Shown here piece by piece: positions 1 through 9,096 of a DNA stretch of 64,000 nt (within the stretch, counting starts at the first letter, position 1; each line of letters starts with the position of its first letter). Below the pieces are notes generated by a model. It was given only the letters and a program-made list of their open reading frames with translations, was not told the DNA's origin and ran no database searches. Position numbers and translations under genes: made by a program. The stretch covers positions 62,001 to 126,000 of the forward strand of contig NZ_PIOD01000006.1 of NCBI RefSeq assembly GCF_003369565.1, read 5' to 3'. Source of the DNA: Oceanobacillus chungangensis (GTDB lineage Bacteria > Bacillota > Bacilli > Bacillales > Amphibacillaceae).

Positions 1-891
1 GGCTTGATGGACTGTAAAACTTTGAAAAGAACTTTGGAATGAGAAATCTGCGGCTGCCAGAGCATTGTCATAATAGAATACTCGATTCCACGGAACGAGT
101 ACATTGTCGAAAACGAGGATGGTGTCCATTTCTTCGAATCGAGAGCTTAGGGGGTGATTAAAAAGAGAATCTCCATCAACAAATGACTCCCTGCAAATAA
201 ATTTTAAACCCTTCGTATCTGATGGAATGGAAAAAGCAAAAGCTTCATCTTCATCTAACAAAAATTTAGGAATACTAAAAACTAATACTTCGTCGGTTAA
301 TCCGCCTTGAGTAGCTAAGAGGCGTGCGCCTTTAATTACGATTCCTTCTTCATTTCGATCAATCACGCGGGCAACAATAGGTTCTTCTTCAGAGGATTCT
401 AAATATGAATCGGAACGATTTACTTGGGGTGGGACAAATGTATGGGCGAATGAAAGGTCTTTTTTCATCGCCAATTCATATATGGACTGGATATTTTCCG
501 GAAAACAATTGGCTCTTCCTCTTAATAAGGGAGAAGAAGAGGCGAAACTCATTAAAGCGGAATTGAGGTAATCGGGACTTCTTCCTAACAAGCCTCCTGT
601 TTGTTTAGCCCAGTGCTCACTTGCCTTTCGTCTTTTTATTAAGTCATCCTTCGTTTTGGGTTGCAAGAAGGAAAGACCAACAGAATCCCCTGTTTCTGGT
701 GAATGGAAAGTCATCTCATCTTTAATTTCAGGATCATGCTGCATATTATATAGGGAAGCCTTTGTCTGAAGAATTCCTTTGAATGCAGGATGCTCAGAAA
801 TTTTCCCCTCAATCTTTTTGCCATCCAGCCAAATTTCAGTATCCAGCTGATTTATGCGATTAATAAAATCCGTCCCATTAATAGCTCCCAT
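1..891 (-). CDS. 4-hydroxyphenylacetate 3-hydroxylase (HpaB-type) family, 3' end outside window
   Basis: The minus strand is open from an ATG at 891 to the window edge (297 codons of an expected ~480). The translation reads like the large, FADH2-using oxygenase of two-component aromatic hydroxylases: an N-terminal segment near residue 100 ending in LNSALMSFASSS, followed by the central beta-domain with IVIKGARLLATQG and a DTILVFDNVLVPW stretch typical of HpaB. These enzymes ortho-hydroxylate phenols using reduced flavin from a partner reductase. The start has a GGGAG-like ribosome site. The aromatic-acid transporter at 9535 is a possible partner, but the two are not adjacent. The exact substrate cannot be told, since the family also includes chlorophenol and 4-hydroxybutyryl-CoA enzymes. 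Confidence 0.85.
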   Translation of the reverse strand, partial: MGAINGTDFINRINQLDTEIWLDGKKIEGKISEHPAFKGILQTKASLYNMQHDPEIKDEMTFHSPETGDSVGLSFLQPKTKDDLIKRRKASEHWAKQTGGLLGRSPDYLNSALMSFASSSPLLRGRANCFPENIQSIYELAMKKDLSFAHTFVPPQVNRSDSYLESSEEEPIVARVIDRNEEGIVIKGARLLATQGGLTDEVLVFSIPKFLLDEDEAFAFSIPSDTKGLKFICRESFVDGDSLFNHPLSSRFEEMDTILVFDNVLVPWNRVFYYDNALAAADFSFQSSFQSFTVHQA

Positions 892-1321
892 AATAACACT
901 CCCATATCCATTTACTTTTATAATGCAGAGTTATTTCTACTGTATTATTTTATTAGTCTGTGTGTTTGCCTGTTCCCCCATTTTCCAAATTTCTTTAGAG
1001 GTTATTTACAACGAGCTATTTTGTTTCTAACTGGAATGGTATTTTATAATTGAATGGATTACAGCCAATGTGATGCACCATCCTTGACATAATTTCTGGA
1101 TGATCAAAGCTAAAAATCCATGGTTTTGGAATCAAAAATGTTATACTTGTTGTAAAAAATTGATTGATTTTCAATATAAGCAGTTTTTCCCAATAGGACC
1201 AGTTAACGGAACAAAACAAAAGAAACGTCTTAACTAACTCAAAAATACTGTCCGAGCAAAGCACGGGAAGACAGGATTAATGGATGATGCTCTGTTAGGA
1301 TTTAAATAAGGAGTGAGTGAC
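892..1321. other. Intergenic region between divergent genes
   Basis: About 430 bases with no convincing gene. It separates the minus-strand hydroxylase from the plus-strand AraC-type regulator, so promoters for both should lie here. I see AT-rich candidates but no clear sigma-A pair. Short open frames on both strands lack ribosome sites. Confidence 0.5.
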
Positions 1322-2173
1322 ATGACGTGGGTTGAATCATTACAGGCAGCAATAGACTACATGGAAGATCATTTACTTGATGACCTTTCGATAGAAAATA
1401 TTGCCCAACAGGCTAATTTTTCAGTTTTTCACTTTCAGCGTACTTTTGCGATATTAACTGATATCTCTGTTGGTGAATATCTTAGACGTCGTCGCCTAAC
1501 ATTAGCTGCCTATGAGTTAACAAGATCAAATACAAAGATTATTGATCTGGCCTACAGATATGGTTACGATTCTCCCGAAGCTTTCTCAAAGGCTTTCAGG
1601 CGGCAACATGGTGTAACACCAAGTGAAGCACGAAAGTACACGGGAACGCTAAAATCTTATAACCGCCTGGTAGTACAGGTGAATATGAAGGGAGCAGAAC
1701 CGATGCAAGTCAAAATTGTGGAACGTAATGGGTTTCAAATTGTAGGGGTTAAACGGGATTTTTCACTGGTTAATGAGGAGAACCTAGTGGGCATCCCAAA
1801 AATGTGGGATAAGATAAACGGAGAGGGTACTGACGAGCGATTGTTTAAATTGAACAATGGTCCGGTTGAAGGTGTTGTAGGTGTATGCGTTGAGAAAGAT
1901 TCCGGGTCCATTGAATATTGGATAGGTACAGCACACGAGGGCAGTGCGCCTGATGGATTATCAAATTTGGAAATCCCCGCATCCAAATGGGCTGTATTTG
2001 AGGTTCACGGACCGATGCCGGATGCTATGCAAAAAGCGTGGAAACAAATTTTTTCAGAATGGTTTCCTTCAAGTGGTTACAAACACGCAGGGACACCAGA
2101 ACTAGAGGTATATTCAGATGAAAATCCATCCAGTCCTGATTTATATTCAGAAATATGGATCCCTGTAAAATAG
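1322..2173 (+). CDS. AraC-family regulator with GyrI-like effector domain
   Basis: A 283-residue transcription factor. Residues ~5-105 form a two-helix-turn-helix AraC domain (SIENIAQQANFSVFHFQRTF, then IIDLAYRYGYDSPEAFSKAF and GVTPSEARK). Residues ~125-283 form a GyrI-like small-molecule-binding domain, as in Rob- and BltR-like regulators. An in-frame GTG lies 9 bases upstream at 1313 but overlaps the ribosome site AAGGAG (1308-1313), so ATG 1322, 8 bases downstream, is the better start. It is transcribed away from the hydroxylase gene and ends in its own terminator. The effector and targets are unknown. Confidence 0.9.
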   Translation: MTWVESLQAAIDYMEDHLLDDLSIENIAQQANFSVFHFQRTFAILTDISVGEYLRRRRLTLAAYELTRSNTKIIDLAYRYGYDSPEAFSKAFRRQHGVTPSEARKYTGTLKSYNRLVVQVNMKGAEPMQVKIVERNGFQIVGVKRDFSLVNEENLVGIPKMWDKINGEGTDERLFKLNNGPVEGVVGVCVEKDSGSIEYWIGTAHEGSAPDGLSNLEIPASKWAVFEVHGPMPDAMQKAWKQIFSEWFPSSGYKHAGTPELEVYSDENPSSPDLYSEIWIPVK

Positions 2174-2258
2174 GAATCTAAAGCTGGGATTACACCGTGA
2201 ATCCACTGCTACAAGAAAAAATTAAAATCCGCCATCGGGCGCGATTGCGGAAGAAATT

Positions 2259-2301
2259 AAGCCTAATTCCTCAGTAAAAATAAAGAGGGATTAGGCTTTT
2301 T
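2259..2301 (+). terminator. Rho-independent terminator after the AraC-type gene
   Basis: AAGCCTAATTCCTC pairs with GAGGGATTAGGCTT across a 12-base loop (one G-U pair) and is followed by a T-run. Confidence 0.85.
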
Positions 2302-2391
2302 CATTTTCCAAAGTCTTTAAGTTTCCCCATTGGTAAACGCGTTGGCGGTAAGTGGCAAATTTCATGGCAACTGCAGGTAAAATACATGTTG

Positions 2392-2991
2392 CTATTCCTC
2401 CCCAACAAACCTAAACGAAGCAATATGTGTACGCGACAACTTAATAACCTCCTCAATAAACGCTTCTTGAGAAGCTTCAAACTCGGTATTAATCCAATTA
2501 GATAACAGACCATAAAATCCATATGCAGTGTAACGTGTGAAGTAATTCATATCGACTGGTAAATTATTAATCGTCTCAAATTGAAACTTTTCCTGATAGA
2601 TTTTTAAGATTGTCTGTGGAAATCTTGTGTGTAATTCTGGAATGGTATCTTGATAAGTTATCAACTCAAAAAAGTTACGATTCTCATAAATATAGGAAAT
2701 GATGTTAAAGGATCTTGCAGTCAGATGATCTGTAGTGACCTTTTGTTTCGATTGATATGGTTTTCCTACAGCTTCAACAATTCCTTTGAGCATAGTGCAA
2801 AGCAGATCTTCCGCTAATTCATATTTATCCTGGTAATGGGTATAGAAGGTGCTTCGGTTGTATTTGGAATAATTGACAATATCTTTGACTGTGACAGAAT
2901 GGAACCCCTTTTCTTTGATTAAGCCAATGAGTGCTAGCTTCAAGTGCTCTTTTGTTCGATTTTTACGTGGAGTTGAAAGTTGTTCTATCAT
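2392..2991 (-). CDS. TetR/AcrR-family regulator
   Basis: A 199-residue protein with an N-terminal TetR-type HTH at residues ~10-50, ending in the usual helix (YNRSTFYTHYQDKYEL), and a helical C-terminal ligand domain. A longer start at 3012 is possible, but a GGGGG ribosome site sits 7 bases before ATG 2991, so that start is preferred. It diverges from the short-chain dehydrogenase at 3181. The intergenic region carries inverted repeats that fit a TetR operator, so it probably represses both itself and the dehydrogenase (inference). Confidence 0.88.
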   Translation of the reverse strand: MIEQLSTPRKNRTKEHLKLALIGLIKEKGFHSVTVKDIVNYSKYNRSTFYTHYQDKYELAEDLLCTMLKGIVEAVGKPYQSKQKVTTDHLTARSFNIISYIYENRNFFELITYQDTIPELHTRFPQTILKIYQEKFQFETINNLPVDMNYFTRYTAYGFYGLLSNWINTEFEASQEAFIEEVIKLSRTHIASFRFVGEE

Positions 2992-3022
2992 TTGGATACC
3001 CCCGATAAACATTTATGTGTCA

Positions 3023-3073
3023 AATGTATAGTGAATAGACGATTATACATCAAATGTCTATCTGCTAGACATT
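3023..3073. promoter_or_regulatory. Putative TetR operator (two inverted repeats)
   Basis: A perfect 8-bp inverted repeat AATGTCTA-N5-TAGACATT lies at 3053-3073; both arms extend outward to a CATCAA-like sequence with a one-base offset. A second pair, ATGTATA at 3024-3030 and TATACAT at 3044-3050, lies just left of it. Position between the divergent TetR and SDR genes fits an operator for the adjacent regulator. Confidence 0.6.
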
Positions 3074-3180
3074 GATGGAAATATTGATGGTTGGATTACT
3101 AAAAGTAACCAGCTATTATAAGTATAACAAACTATTTAAATAATAGGTTGTCTAACTATATTATACAGGGGGAAACAACA

Positions 3181-3918
3181 ATGGGTAAACTACAAGATAA
3201 AGTAGCAGTCATCACTGGAGGAGTATCTGGTATCGGTGCTGCAACAGCGCGTTTATTTGCTGCTGAAGGGGCAAAATTAGTTTTAGTAGATTTTAATGAA
3301 GAAAAAGGTACTGCTTTTGAAGCAGAATTAAAAACTCAAGGTACGGAAGCTGTTTTCGTAAAAGCGGATGTAACTAGTGAAGCAGATGTTAAAAATATTT
3401 ATGATACAGCACTATCAACATTTGGTAAAGTTGATGTTCTATTTAACAATGCCGGAATTGGTGCTGTTAAACCAACAGAAGAATTAACTTATGCTGAATG
3501 GAGAAAAACAGTAGAAGTTGACTTGGGTGGTGTATTCTTAGTTGCACAAGCTGCAATTAAAGAATTTTTGAAAGCTGGCGGCGGTGTTATTGTTAATACA
3601 GCTTCAATGTACGGTTGGGTGGGATCACCTGGCAGTGCAGCGTACAACGCAGCAAAAGCCGGTGTTATTAACTTAACTCGTTCTCTTGGTTTAGAATATG
3701 CTGAGCGCAATATCCGTGTAAACGCACTATGCCCAGGATTCATCGAAACACCAATCTTAGGTGAAACAGATAGAGAATTCCTCTCAAATGCAACTCCAAT
3801 GAAACGTCTAGGTAAAGCAGAAGAAATGGCAAAAGCAGTATTATTTATGGCAAGTGATGACTCTACTTTCATGACTGGTAACAGTCTAGTTGTTGACGGT
3901 GGATATACAGCACAATAA
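3181..3918 (+). CDS. Short-chain dehydrogenase/reductase (FabG / glucose-dehydrogenase-like)
   Basis: A 245-residue classical SDR. The Rossmann glycine motif TGGVSGIG is at residues 12-19, NNAG near 88, and the catalytic Ser...YNAAK near 140-155, which indicates an NAD(P)-dependent alcohol/ketone oxidoreductase. The C-terminus ends in the usual VVDGGYTAQ. A TTG at 3148 is in frame, but GGGGG lies just upstream of ATG 3181, which is taken as the start. It is divergent from, and probably controlled by, the TetR gene. The substrate is unknown. Confidence 0.9.
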   Translation: MGKLQDKVAVITGGVSGIGAATARLFAAEGAKLVLVDFNEEKGTAFEAELKTQGTEAVFVKADVTSEADVKNIYDTALSTFGKVDVLFNNAGIGAVKPTEELTYAEWRKTVEVDLGGVFLVAQAAIKEFLKAGGGVIVNTASMYGWVGSPGSAAYNAAKAGVINLTRSLGLEYAERNIRVNALCPGFIETPILGETDREFLSNATPMKRLGKAEEMAKAVLFMASDDSTFMTGNSLVVDGGYTAQ

Positions 3919-3937
3919 TAGATTGATATTAGATAAC

Positions 3938-3976
3938 GAATCCATTTTGAACTTAGTTCAAAATGGGTTCTTTTTT
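3938..3976 (+). terminator. Terminator after the SDR gene
   Basis: A 15-bp stem with one mismatch (GAATCCATTTTGAAC / GTTCAAAATGGGTTC, 3-base loop) followed by TTTTTT. Confidence 0.9.
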
Positions 3977-4084
3977 ATTGCTTAGTTTATCACCAGAATC
4001 CAGTGTTGAATCGCTTGAAATTAAATTATCGTAATAATTTATTGCAAATGGAAGAAAATAGGATGAGGAAAGGAGGGATTACAA

Positions 4085-4474
4085 ATGTCTGTCAAAAATT
4101 GGTTAACAGGACTAGCGGCTTTACTTGCAATGTTTATATTTATGTCTATTCCAGGGCCACTAAATGTGTTTGCAAAACCTGGAGTAGAAGCGCAGCCTAT
4201 GGATATAGTAAATGAGATAGTGGTCGAGTTAAACGATGATTACTTTAATCCAGATGTAATTACTATTTCAAATGGAGAATCGACAAAGCTGCTACTCAAA
4301 AATGTCGGCAAAAAAGAACATACTTTCACGGTAGAAAAGCTTGGTATTGACGTTGAAATCGAGCCTGGTAAAGAGAAAACCATTACCGTAAAACCAGAAA
4401 AGACTGGTACATATGAACTCATATGTCGCTTCCATAAAAATGAAGGAATGGTAGGAAAAGTAATTGTAGAATAA
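4085..4474 (+). CDS. Secreted cupredoxin-domain (blue-copper-like) protein
   Basis: A 129-residue protein with an N-terminal signal or anchor segment (residues ~5-30). The rest is a cupredoxin fold with a complete type-1 copper ligand set: His79 in KKEHTF, then Cys114, His117 and Met122 in CRFHKNEGM. It is therefore likely an exported small electron carrier or copper-binding protein at the cell surface. A strong GGAGGG ribosome site precedes ATG 4085. It stands alone, with a shared terminator to its right. The redox partner is unknown. Confidence 0.82.
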   Translation: MSVKNWLTGLAALLAMFIFMSIPGPLNVFAKPGVEAQPMDIVNEIVVELNDDYFNPDVITISNGESTKLLLKNVGKKEHTFTVEKLGIDVEIEPGKEKTITVKPEKTGTYELICRFHKNEGMVGKVIVE

Positions 4475-4477
4475 AAA

Positions 4478-4532
4478 ATAGAATAGCGATAGTCTAGCTG
4501 GAACGCTATTCTATCGCTATTCTATATTTATG
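4478..4532. terminator. Bidirectional terminator between convergent genes
   Basis: A perfect 15-bp inverted repeat (ATAGAATAGCGATAG / CTATCGCTATTCTAT, 18-base loop) lies between the cupredoxin gene and the convergent transporter. T-rich tracts occur on both sides. Confidence 0.8.
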
Positions 4533-5406
4533 TATTTTTTACGGTGCGTTTCCTATACAAGCTTGGCTTCAATTCCGTTATTAAAATTGCGAACATAATT
4601 AAAGCGGCGCCTGTAATCATTTGCCCTGTAAGCACCTCATGTAAAAACAGGACGGATAATACCATCCCAAAAAAGGATTCTAATGAAAGGATAATCGCAC
4701 CCTTTGTTGCAGTTGTATACTTAAAAGCAATATTTTGACAAACGTAAGCAATCGTTGTTGAAAATATTGCTAAGTAGATAATAGAATACATGGCTTCTTT
4801 TTCAAAGGTTGCTGGAATATCGCCTTGAATGAAAACAGCAACAACACCTATGAGCGATGCGGTGATAAATTGGACGATGGTTAGTGAAAGCGCATCTTCT
4901 TTTTTAACGAAATGATTCGTATAAAAAATATCAAAAGCAAAGGCTACCGCACAGGCAAGCGATAATACATCCCCGATATTGATTGTCATAGATCCTTGTA
5001 AAGAAATGAAGCCAATACCGATAATTGCTATAATGGACCCGACTGTTTCATACCGATCAACTTTGCGTTTATAAACCATGTAAGCAATTAATGGTACAAT
5101 CACAACATTTACCGCGGTTAGAAAGGCATTTTTAGATGGTGTGGTGTATTCTAAACCAACCGTTTGTAATGCAAACCCAATATATAAAATAGTTCCTAAA
5201 ATGGCTCCCTTCCAAATAACTGGCTTCGTAAATGTTTTGAATTTCTTTCTAAATAATAGTGAAAGGATTATGGCAGCTAAAACGAATCTTCCAGCCATCA
5301 CTTGATAGGCTGTTAAATATTGTAAAGCAATTGCGGTTACAACGAACCCACTACCCCAAACGATAGCTGTAATAAGCAGCATTCCGTCTCCGATATATTG
5401 TTTCAT
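4528..5406 (-). CDS. EamA (DMT superfamily) transporter
   Basis: A 292-residue, very hydrophobic protein with about ten membrane helices arranged as two EamA repeats. The first repeat begins LLITAIVWGSGFVVTAIAL and the second near residue 150. Such 10-TMS drug/metabolite exporters move amino acids, nucleosides or drugs out of the cell. AGGAG lies 7 bases before the start. It is a single gene, and the substrate is not predictable. Confidence 0.88.
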   Translation of the reverse strand: MKQYIGDGMLLITAIVWGSGFVVTAIALQYLTAYQVMAGRFVLAAIILSLLFRKKFKTFTKPVIWKGAILGTILYIGFALQTVGLEYTTPSKNAFLTAVNVVIVPLIAYMVYKRKVDRYETVGSIIAIIGIGFISLQGSMTINIGDVLSLACAVAFAFDIFYTNHFVKKEDALSLTIVQFITASLIGVVAVFIQGDIPATFEKEAMYSIIYLAIFSTTIAYVCQNIAFKYTTATKGAIILSLESFFGMVLSVLFLHEVLTGQMITGAALIMFAILITELKPSLYRKRTVKNT

Positions 5407-5676
5407 CTTGGCACTCCTACTCTCTAGCTCTCCTATACATTCCTATCTATAATAGAGATGTTATAAGGAGAAGTAAATTTCAATAAGTATGATTATAAAA
5501 CAAACTGAATAAAAATGGTTAAAAATGACACGATATTAATGAAGATTTTTGACCATATGTATATGGCAATTGTAGATTTTGGCAGTAAGATTAAATAGAG
5601 TTAATGTATAATTAGAATATGGCTTCAAATAGATAATTTAGAATGTCTATGATAATTTGAAGAGGAGATGAATAAA

Positions 5677-6084
5677 ATGGCATTTAAGTCCAAGAATATC
5701 TTTATCAATTTACCAGTAAAAGATGTGAAGAACTCCACCAAATTTTTGACAGAAATCGGTTTTGAGTTAAACCCGCAATTCAGCGATGAGAACACATCCA
5801 GTATTATCATCAATGACAATATATTTGCTTTAATCATGAATGAGGATCGTTTCAAAGAGTTCAGTAAGAAAGAAATTGTGGATACAGCTACTGCCTCTGA
5901 AGCAATTTTTTGTTTATCGGCTGAAAGTCGAGAGCAAGTGGACGAGTTGGTAAATAAGGCAATTTCAGCTGGCGGCAAAACTTATAATGAGCCACAAGAT
6001 CATGGATTTATGTATGGATGGGGTTTTCAGGACTTAGACGGTCATATCTGGGAAGTGGTTTATATGGATGAAAGTGCATTTTAA
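5677..6084 (+). CDS. VOC (glyoxalase/bleomycin-resistance fold) protein
   Basis: A 135-residue protein of the vicinal-oxygen-chelate fold (INLPVKDVKNSTKFLTEIGF at the start; WGFQDLDGHIWEVVYMD at the end, the usual last metal-ligand strand). It resembles small stress-related glyoxalase-like proteins of Bacillus. An ATG at 5668 directly abuts GAGGAG, so ATG 5677, 9 bases from that site, is chosen. A 100-bp dispersed repeat follows 62 bases after the stop. The reaction is unknown. Confidence 0.85.
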   Translation: MAFKSKNIFINLPVKDVKNSTKFLTEIGFELNPQFSDENTSSIIINDNIFALIMNEDRFKEFSKKEIVDTATASEAIFCLSAESREQVDELVNKAISAGGKTYNEPQDHGFMYGWGFQDLDGHIWEVVYMDESAF

Positions 6085-6146
6085 TCATGGATAAATTTTA
6101 GGTAAAAAGTTAATTTATCATGTTTAATCTTCTAAAGGATGAGACA

Positions 6147-6245
6147 ACCGATATATTTGTAAAGACGCCGATATATTTAGCAACCACGCCGATATAATTT
6201 GGAAACTCGCCGATATATGCACTCTTCACGCCGATATTCGACAAA
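6147..6245 (+). repeat. Dispersed GCCGATAT repeat element, copy A
   Basis: Five [A/G]CCGATAT units start (at CCG) at 6148, 6168, 6189, 6210 and 6231, giving spacing 20-21-21-21. The element ends in the shared tail GCCGATATTCGACAAA. Three more copies with the same spacing lie at 40628, 41822 and 60185. It begins 62 bases after the VOC gene and is on the same strand. Confidence 0.9.
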
Positions 6246-6274
6246 AGTAGATCGTGGGGGTCAGGTATATAGTG

Positions 6275-6313
6275 CACCCCAAAAGTTGGAGGACAATTCT
6301 AACTTTTGGGGTG
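6275..6313. mobile_element. Possible IS3-family end remnant (facing inverted ends)
   Basis: CACCCCAAAAGTT (6275-6287) and its exact complement AACTTTTGGGGTG (6301-6313) are separated by 13 bases. The sequence resembles the terminal repeats of IS3/IS150-type elements. No transposase is present. It lies just before the truncated aldehyde dehydrogenase, which an insertion followed by deletion would explain. It could also act as a hairpin. Confidence 0.4.
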
Positions 6314-6331
6314 TTAATTGTGGGACGATGA

Positions 6332-6985
6332 ACTGAAAGAGCTCTCCAAAATGCAGCAAATGCGATTTTACTTAATTCCGGGCAAGTTTGCGTTGCCGGT
6401 TCCCGGTTATTTGTAGAAAAGAAAATATATGATAATTTCATGAGTGATTTAGCGGATTATACAAAGAACTACAAGCTTGGGAATGGTTTTGATCCATCTG
6501 CTAATCTAGGTCCGCTAATTTCTGCTAAACAGAAAGAAAGAGTTTTAGGATATTTGGACCTTGGGCGGGACGAAGGAGCAGAAATACTAGTCGGCGGTAA
6601 TGCAGTAGCAAATGAATTAGAAAATGGATACTTTGTTAAACCAACCGTGTTAGCCAACGTAAATAATAGTATGAGAATTGCTCAAGAAGAAATTTTTGGT
6701 CCAGTTGTTTCTGGTATACCGTTTACAGATATTGATGAGGTAATTAAATTAGCAAATCAAACCGAGTATGGATTGGGAGGTGGAGTTAACACCACAGACA
6801 TACGTAAGGTCCACCTTGTAGCAGAAGGGTTAAGAACGGGTTCCGTCTGGGTAAATACTTATAATCTAATAGATCCTGCATCACCATTTGGCGGATATAA
6901 ACAAAGCGGACTTGGAAGAGAAAATGGAGCCGAATCAATTGATTTGTATACGGAAACGAAGAGTGTATGGATTAATTTGGATTAA
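6332..6985 (+). pseudogene. Aldehyde dehydrogenase, C-terminal remnant
   Basis: Only the last ~217 codons of a ~490-residue NAD(P)-aldehyde dehydrogenase remain. Recognisable homology begins right after an in-frame stop (6329-6331) with RALQNAANAILLNSGQ, followed by the catalytic-cysteine motif GQVCVAGSR, EEIFGPV and PFGGYKQSG. The cofactor domain and the general-base Glu region are missing. An ATG at 6440 would open a shorter frame lacking the catalytic Cys. An IS3-like end lies immediately upstream. I treat it as non-functional debris. Confidence 0.85.
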
Positions 6986-7066
6986 TTATTTGCGTAGTCC
7001 ACTTTGATAAGTAATAAAATCACTTACGAATAAAAGTTGTAATGTATTAAAAAAACAATTCTCTTT

Positions 7067-7097
7067 AGTCGGATAAAATATCCGGCTTATTTTTTTA
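7067..7097 (+). terminator. Terminator downstream of the ALDH remnant
   Basis: AGTCGGATA pairs with TATCCGGCT (one G-U) over a 3-base loop, followed by ATTTTTTT. Confidence 0.85.
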
Positions 7098-7202
7098 GTA
7101 GCATGTTTAAATTGCTGCTTAGATTATACTTAAATGTTACATATTAATAAAAACGGGTCTAAAGGGCATACTAAACCATATTTATAGCAGGAGGGTATTC
7201 AT

Positions 7203-8870
7203 ATGAGTACAGAAAATAATTTACTATCGATTTTTGCCCTTGGTGGCTTAAATGAAATTGGGAAAAATATGTACGCGATTGAATATGGAGACGATATTGT
7301 GCTTATTGATTGTGGAAATAAGTTTCCAGACGAGAGTTTATTAGGAATTGATTTAATCATTCCCGATATTTCTTACATTATCGAAAATAAGGACCGTGTT
7401 CGTGCCTTAATTGTTACACATGGTCATGAGGATCATATTGGTGGAGTTCCTTTCTTCTTAAAACAAGTAAATGTTCCAGTGTATGCAACGAGCTTCACAC
7501 TTGGACTTATTGAAATCAAATTAAAAGAGCATCGAATTTTAAGAGAAAGTGAACTTATTGATATCAACTCAGATTCAGTGGTTCAAATCGGTGAAATGAA
7601 TATTAGCTTTTTCAAAGTGGCTCATAGTATCCCCGATTGTTTAGGTATTGTTTTTAACACTCCAGATGGAACGATTGTACATACTGGGGATTTCAAGTTT
7701 GATTTGACCCCTGAGAACAATGAGCGACCAGATATTCATAAAATGGCTGCGATCGGGAACAAGGGGGTACTGCTTCTATTATCGGAAAGTACTAATGCAG
7801 AGCGACCTGGTTACACTCCCTCGGAACAAATGGTAGGTAAAAATTTGGAACAGATTCTTATGAAGGCAAAACGAAAAGTGATCGTATCTACTTTCGCTTC
7901 AAACGTTAGTCGTATCCAACAGGTTGTCAATGCAAATAAAAAAACAGATCGTAAGCTGGCTTTACTTGGCCGGTCGATGGTGAATGTAGCAAAGGTTGCG
8001 ATGGATCGTGGCTACTTAACGATTCCTAAAGATATGTTAATTGAGCCCCGTGATATAAATGAATTGCCACCAGAAATGGTGACTATTTTATGTACTGGAA
8101 GCCAAGGAGAAACAATGGCGGCCCTTAGTCGACTATCCACTGGAAACTTTCGCGATGTAGAGATTTTACCGGAGGATACGGTTATCCTTGCAGCAGGCCC
8201 AATTCCAGGGAATGAAAAGAATGTAACTAGTATCGTCGACAACTTATATAAACTCGGAGCCCATGTCATTTATGGTTCGGGAAGCAGTTCCGGCATGCAT
8301 GTTTCCGGTCATGGTTATCAAGAAGATTTAAGGCTCATGCTTACCCTGATGAAGCCGAAATACTTTATACCAATTCATGGTGAATATCGAATGCTGCATC
8401 ATCACCGAATGCTTGCAGAATCTGTAGGTGTAGAAGAAGGCAACACATTTATTTTAAAAAATGGTGATGTTGTTGATATTGAAAATTCTATCGCCCGAAG
8501 TAATCGAACTGTACCGAATGGGAACACTTATGTAGACGGTGTGGATGTAGGCGATATGGAATTTGTATTGCGTGACCGTAAAAAGATTTCAGAGGATGGT
8601 ATGCTCATGATTATCATACCGATGAATAAACAGGAAGATAAAGTCCTCGCAGATCCCGAATTTATTTCTCGTGGATTCGTCGATCAGAATTTCTCTGAGC
8701 TTCGAAAAGGAATGAATCGAATTACAATAGAAACAATAAACGAGCTGCATGAAGCAAATCGATATTCATGGAATGTCATGAAAAAACAATTGAAAAGGGC
8801 CATCACTCAATATGTAAAAGAACGTACGAGGAAAGAGCCAATGATTGTTCCTATATTAATGGATATATAA
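7203..8870 (+). CDS. Ribonuclease J family (metallo-beta-lactamase/beta-CASP)
   Basis: A 555-residue protein covering the full length of RNase J: beta-lactamase domain with zinc motif HGHEDH (His73, His75, Asp77, His78), HTGDFKFD, the beta-CASP domain (STFASNVSRIQQ, LLGRSM, CTGSQGE), HSIPD, HVSGHG, IPIHGEYRM and the C-terminal domain ending in PMIVPILMDI. RNase J enzymes degrade and mature mRNA by 5'-3' exo- and endonucleolysis. It stands alone with its own terminator. It is clearly divergent from the B. subtilis RNase J1 sequence as I recall it, so it may be an additional paralogue rather than J1. GGAGGG precedes ATG 7203. Confidence 0.9.
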   Translation: MSTENNLLSIFALGGLNEIGKNMYAIEYGDDIVLIDCGNKFPDESLLGIDLIIPDISYIIENKDRVRALIVTHGHEDHIGGVPFFLKQVNVPVYATSFTLGLIEIKLKEHRILRESELIDINSDSVVQIGEMNISFFKVAHSIPDCLGIVFNTPDGTIVHTGDFKFDLTPENNERPDIHKMAAIGNKGVLLLLSESTNAERPGYTPSEQMVGKNLEQILMKAKRKVIVSTFASNVSRIQQVVNANKKTDRKLALLGRSMVNVAKVAMDRGYLTIPKDMLIEPRDINELPPEMVTILCTGSQGETMAALSRLSTGNFRDVEILPEDTVILAAGPIPGNEKNVTSIVDNLYKLGAHVIYGSGSSSGMHVSGHGYQEDLRLMLTLMKPKYFIPIHGEYRMLHHHRMLAESVGVEEGNTFILKNGDVVDIENSIARSNRTVPNGNTYVDGVDVGDMEFVLRDRKKISEDGMLMIIIPMNKQEDKVLADPEFISRGFVDQNFSELRKGMNRITIETINELHEANRYSWNVMKKQLKRAITQYVKERTRKEPMIVPILMDI

Positions 8871-8918
8871 AATAGAAGAGAAATAGAAGGATCTGGGACA
8901 GGAAATATATTTTTAATG

Positions 8919-8958
8919 AAGACCAGCACTTTAGTGAACTCTAAGTGTTGGTCTTTTT
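8919..8958 (+). terminator. Terminator after the RNase J gene
   Basis: AAGACCAGCACTT / AAGTGTTGGTCTT stem (one G-U pair), 11-base loop, then TTTTT. Confidence 0.9.
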
Positions 8959-9096
8959 AGGTTTAAAGATTCAATATCGATAAGCGGCAAAAAATTGATA
9001 GCTAAAGCAAGAACATCAGCACGAATATCTACGCAATTTTTTTAAAAAAACATAAATTATTAATATAGACCTACTTCTGTTAGGGGGTGAGAGGAG

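Noticed and set aside
790..1264. Open frames of 87 and 82 codons near the hydroxylase start
   Set aside because: They overlap the hydroxylase gene or the divergent promoter region, lack ribosome sites and show no recognisable protein character.
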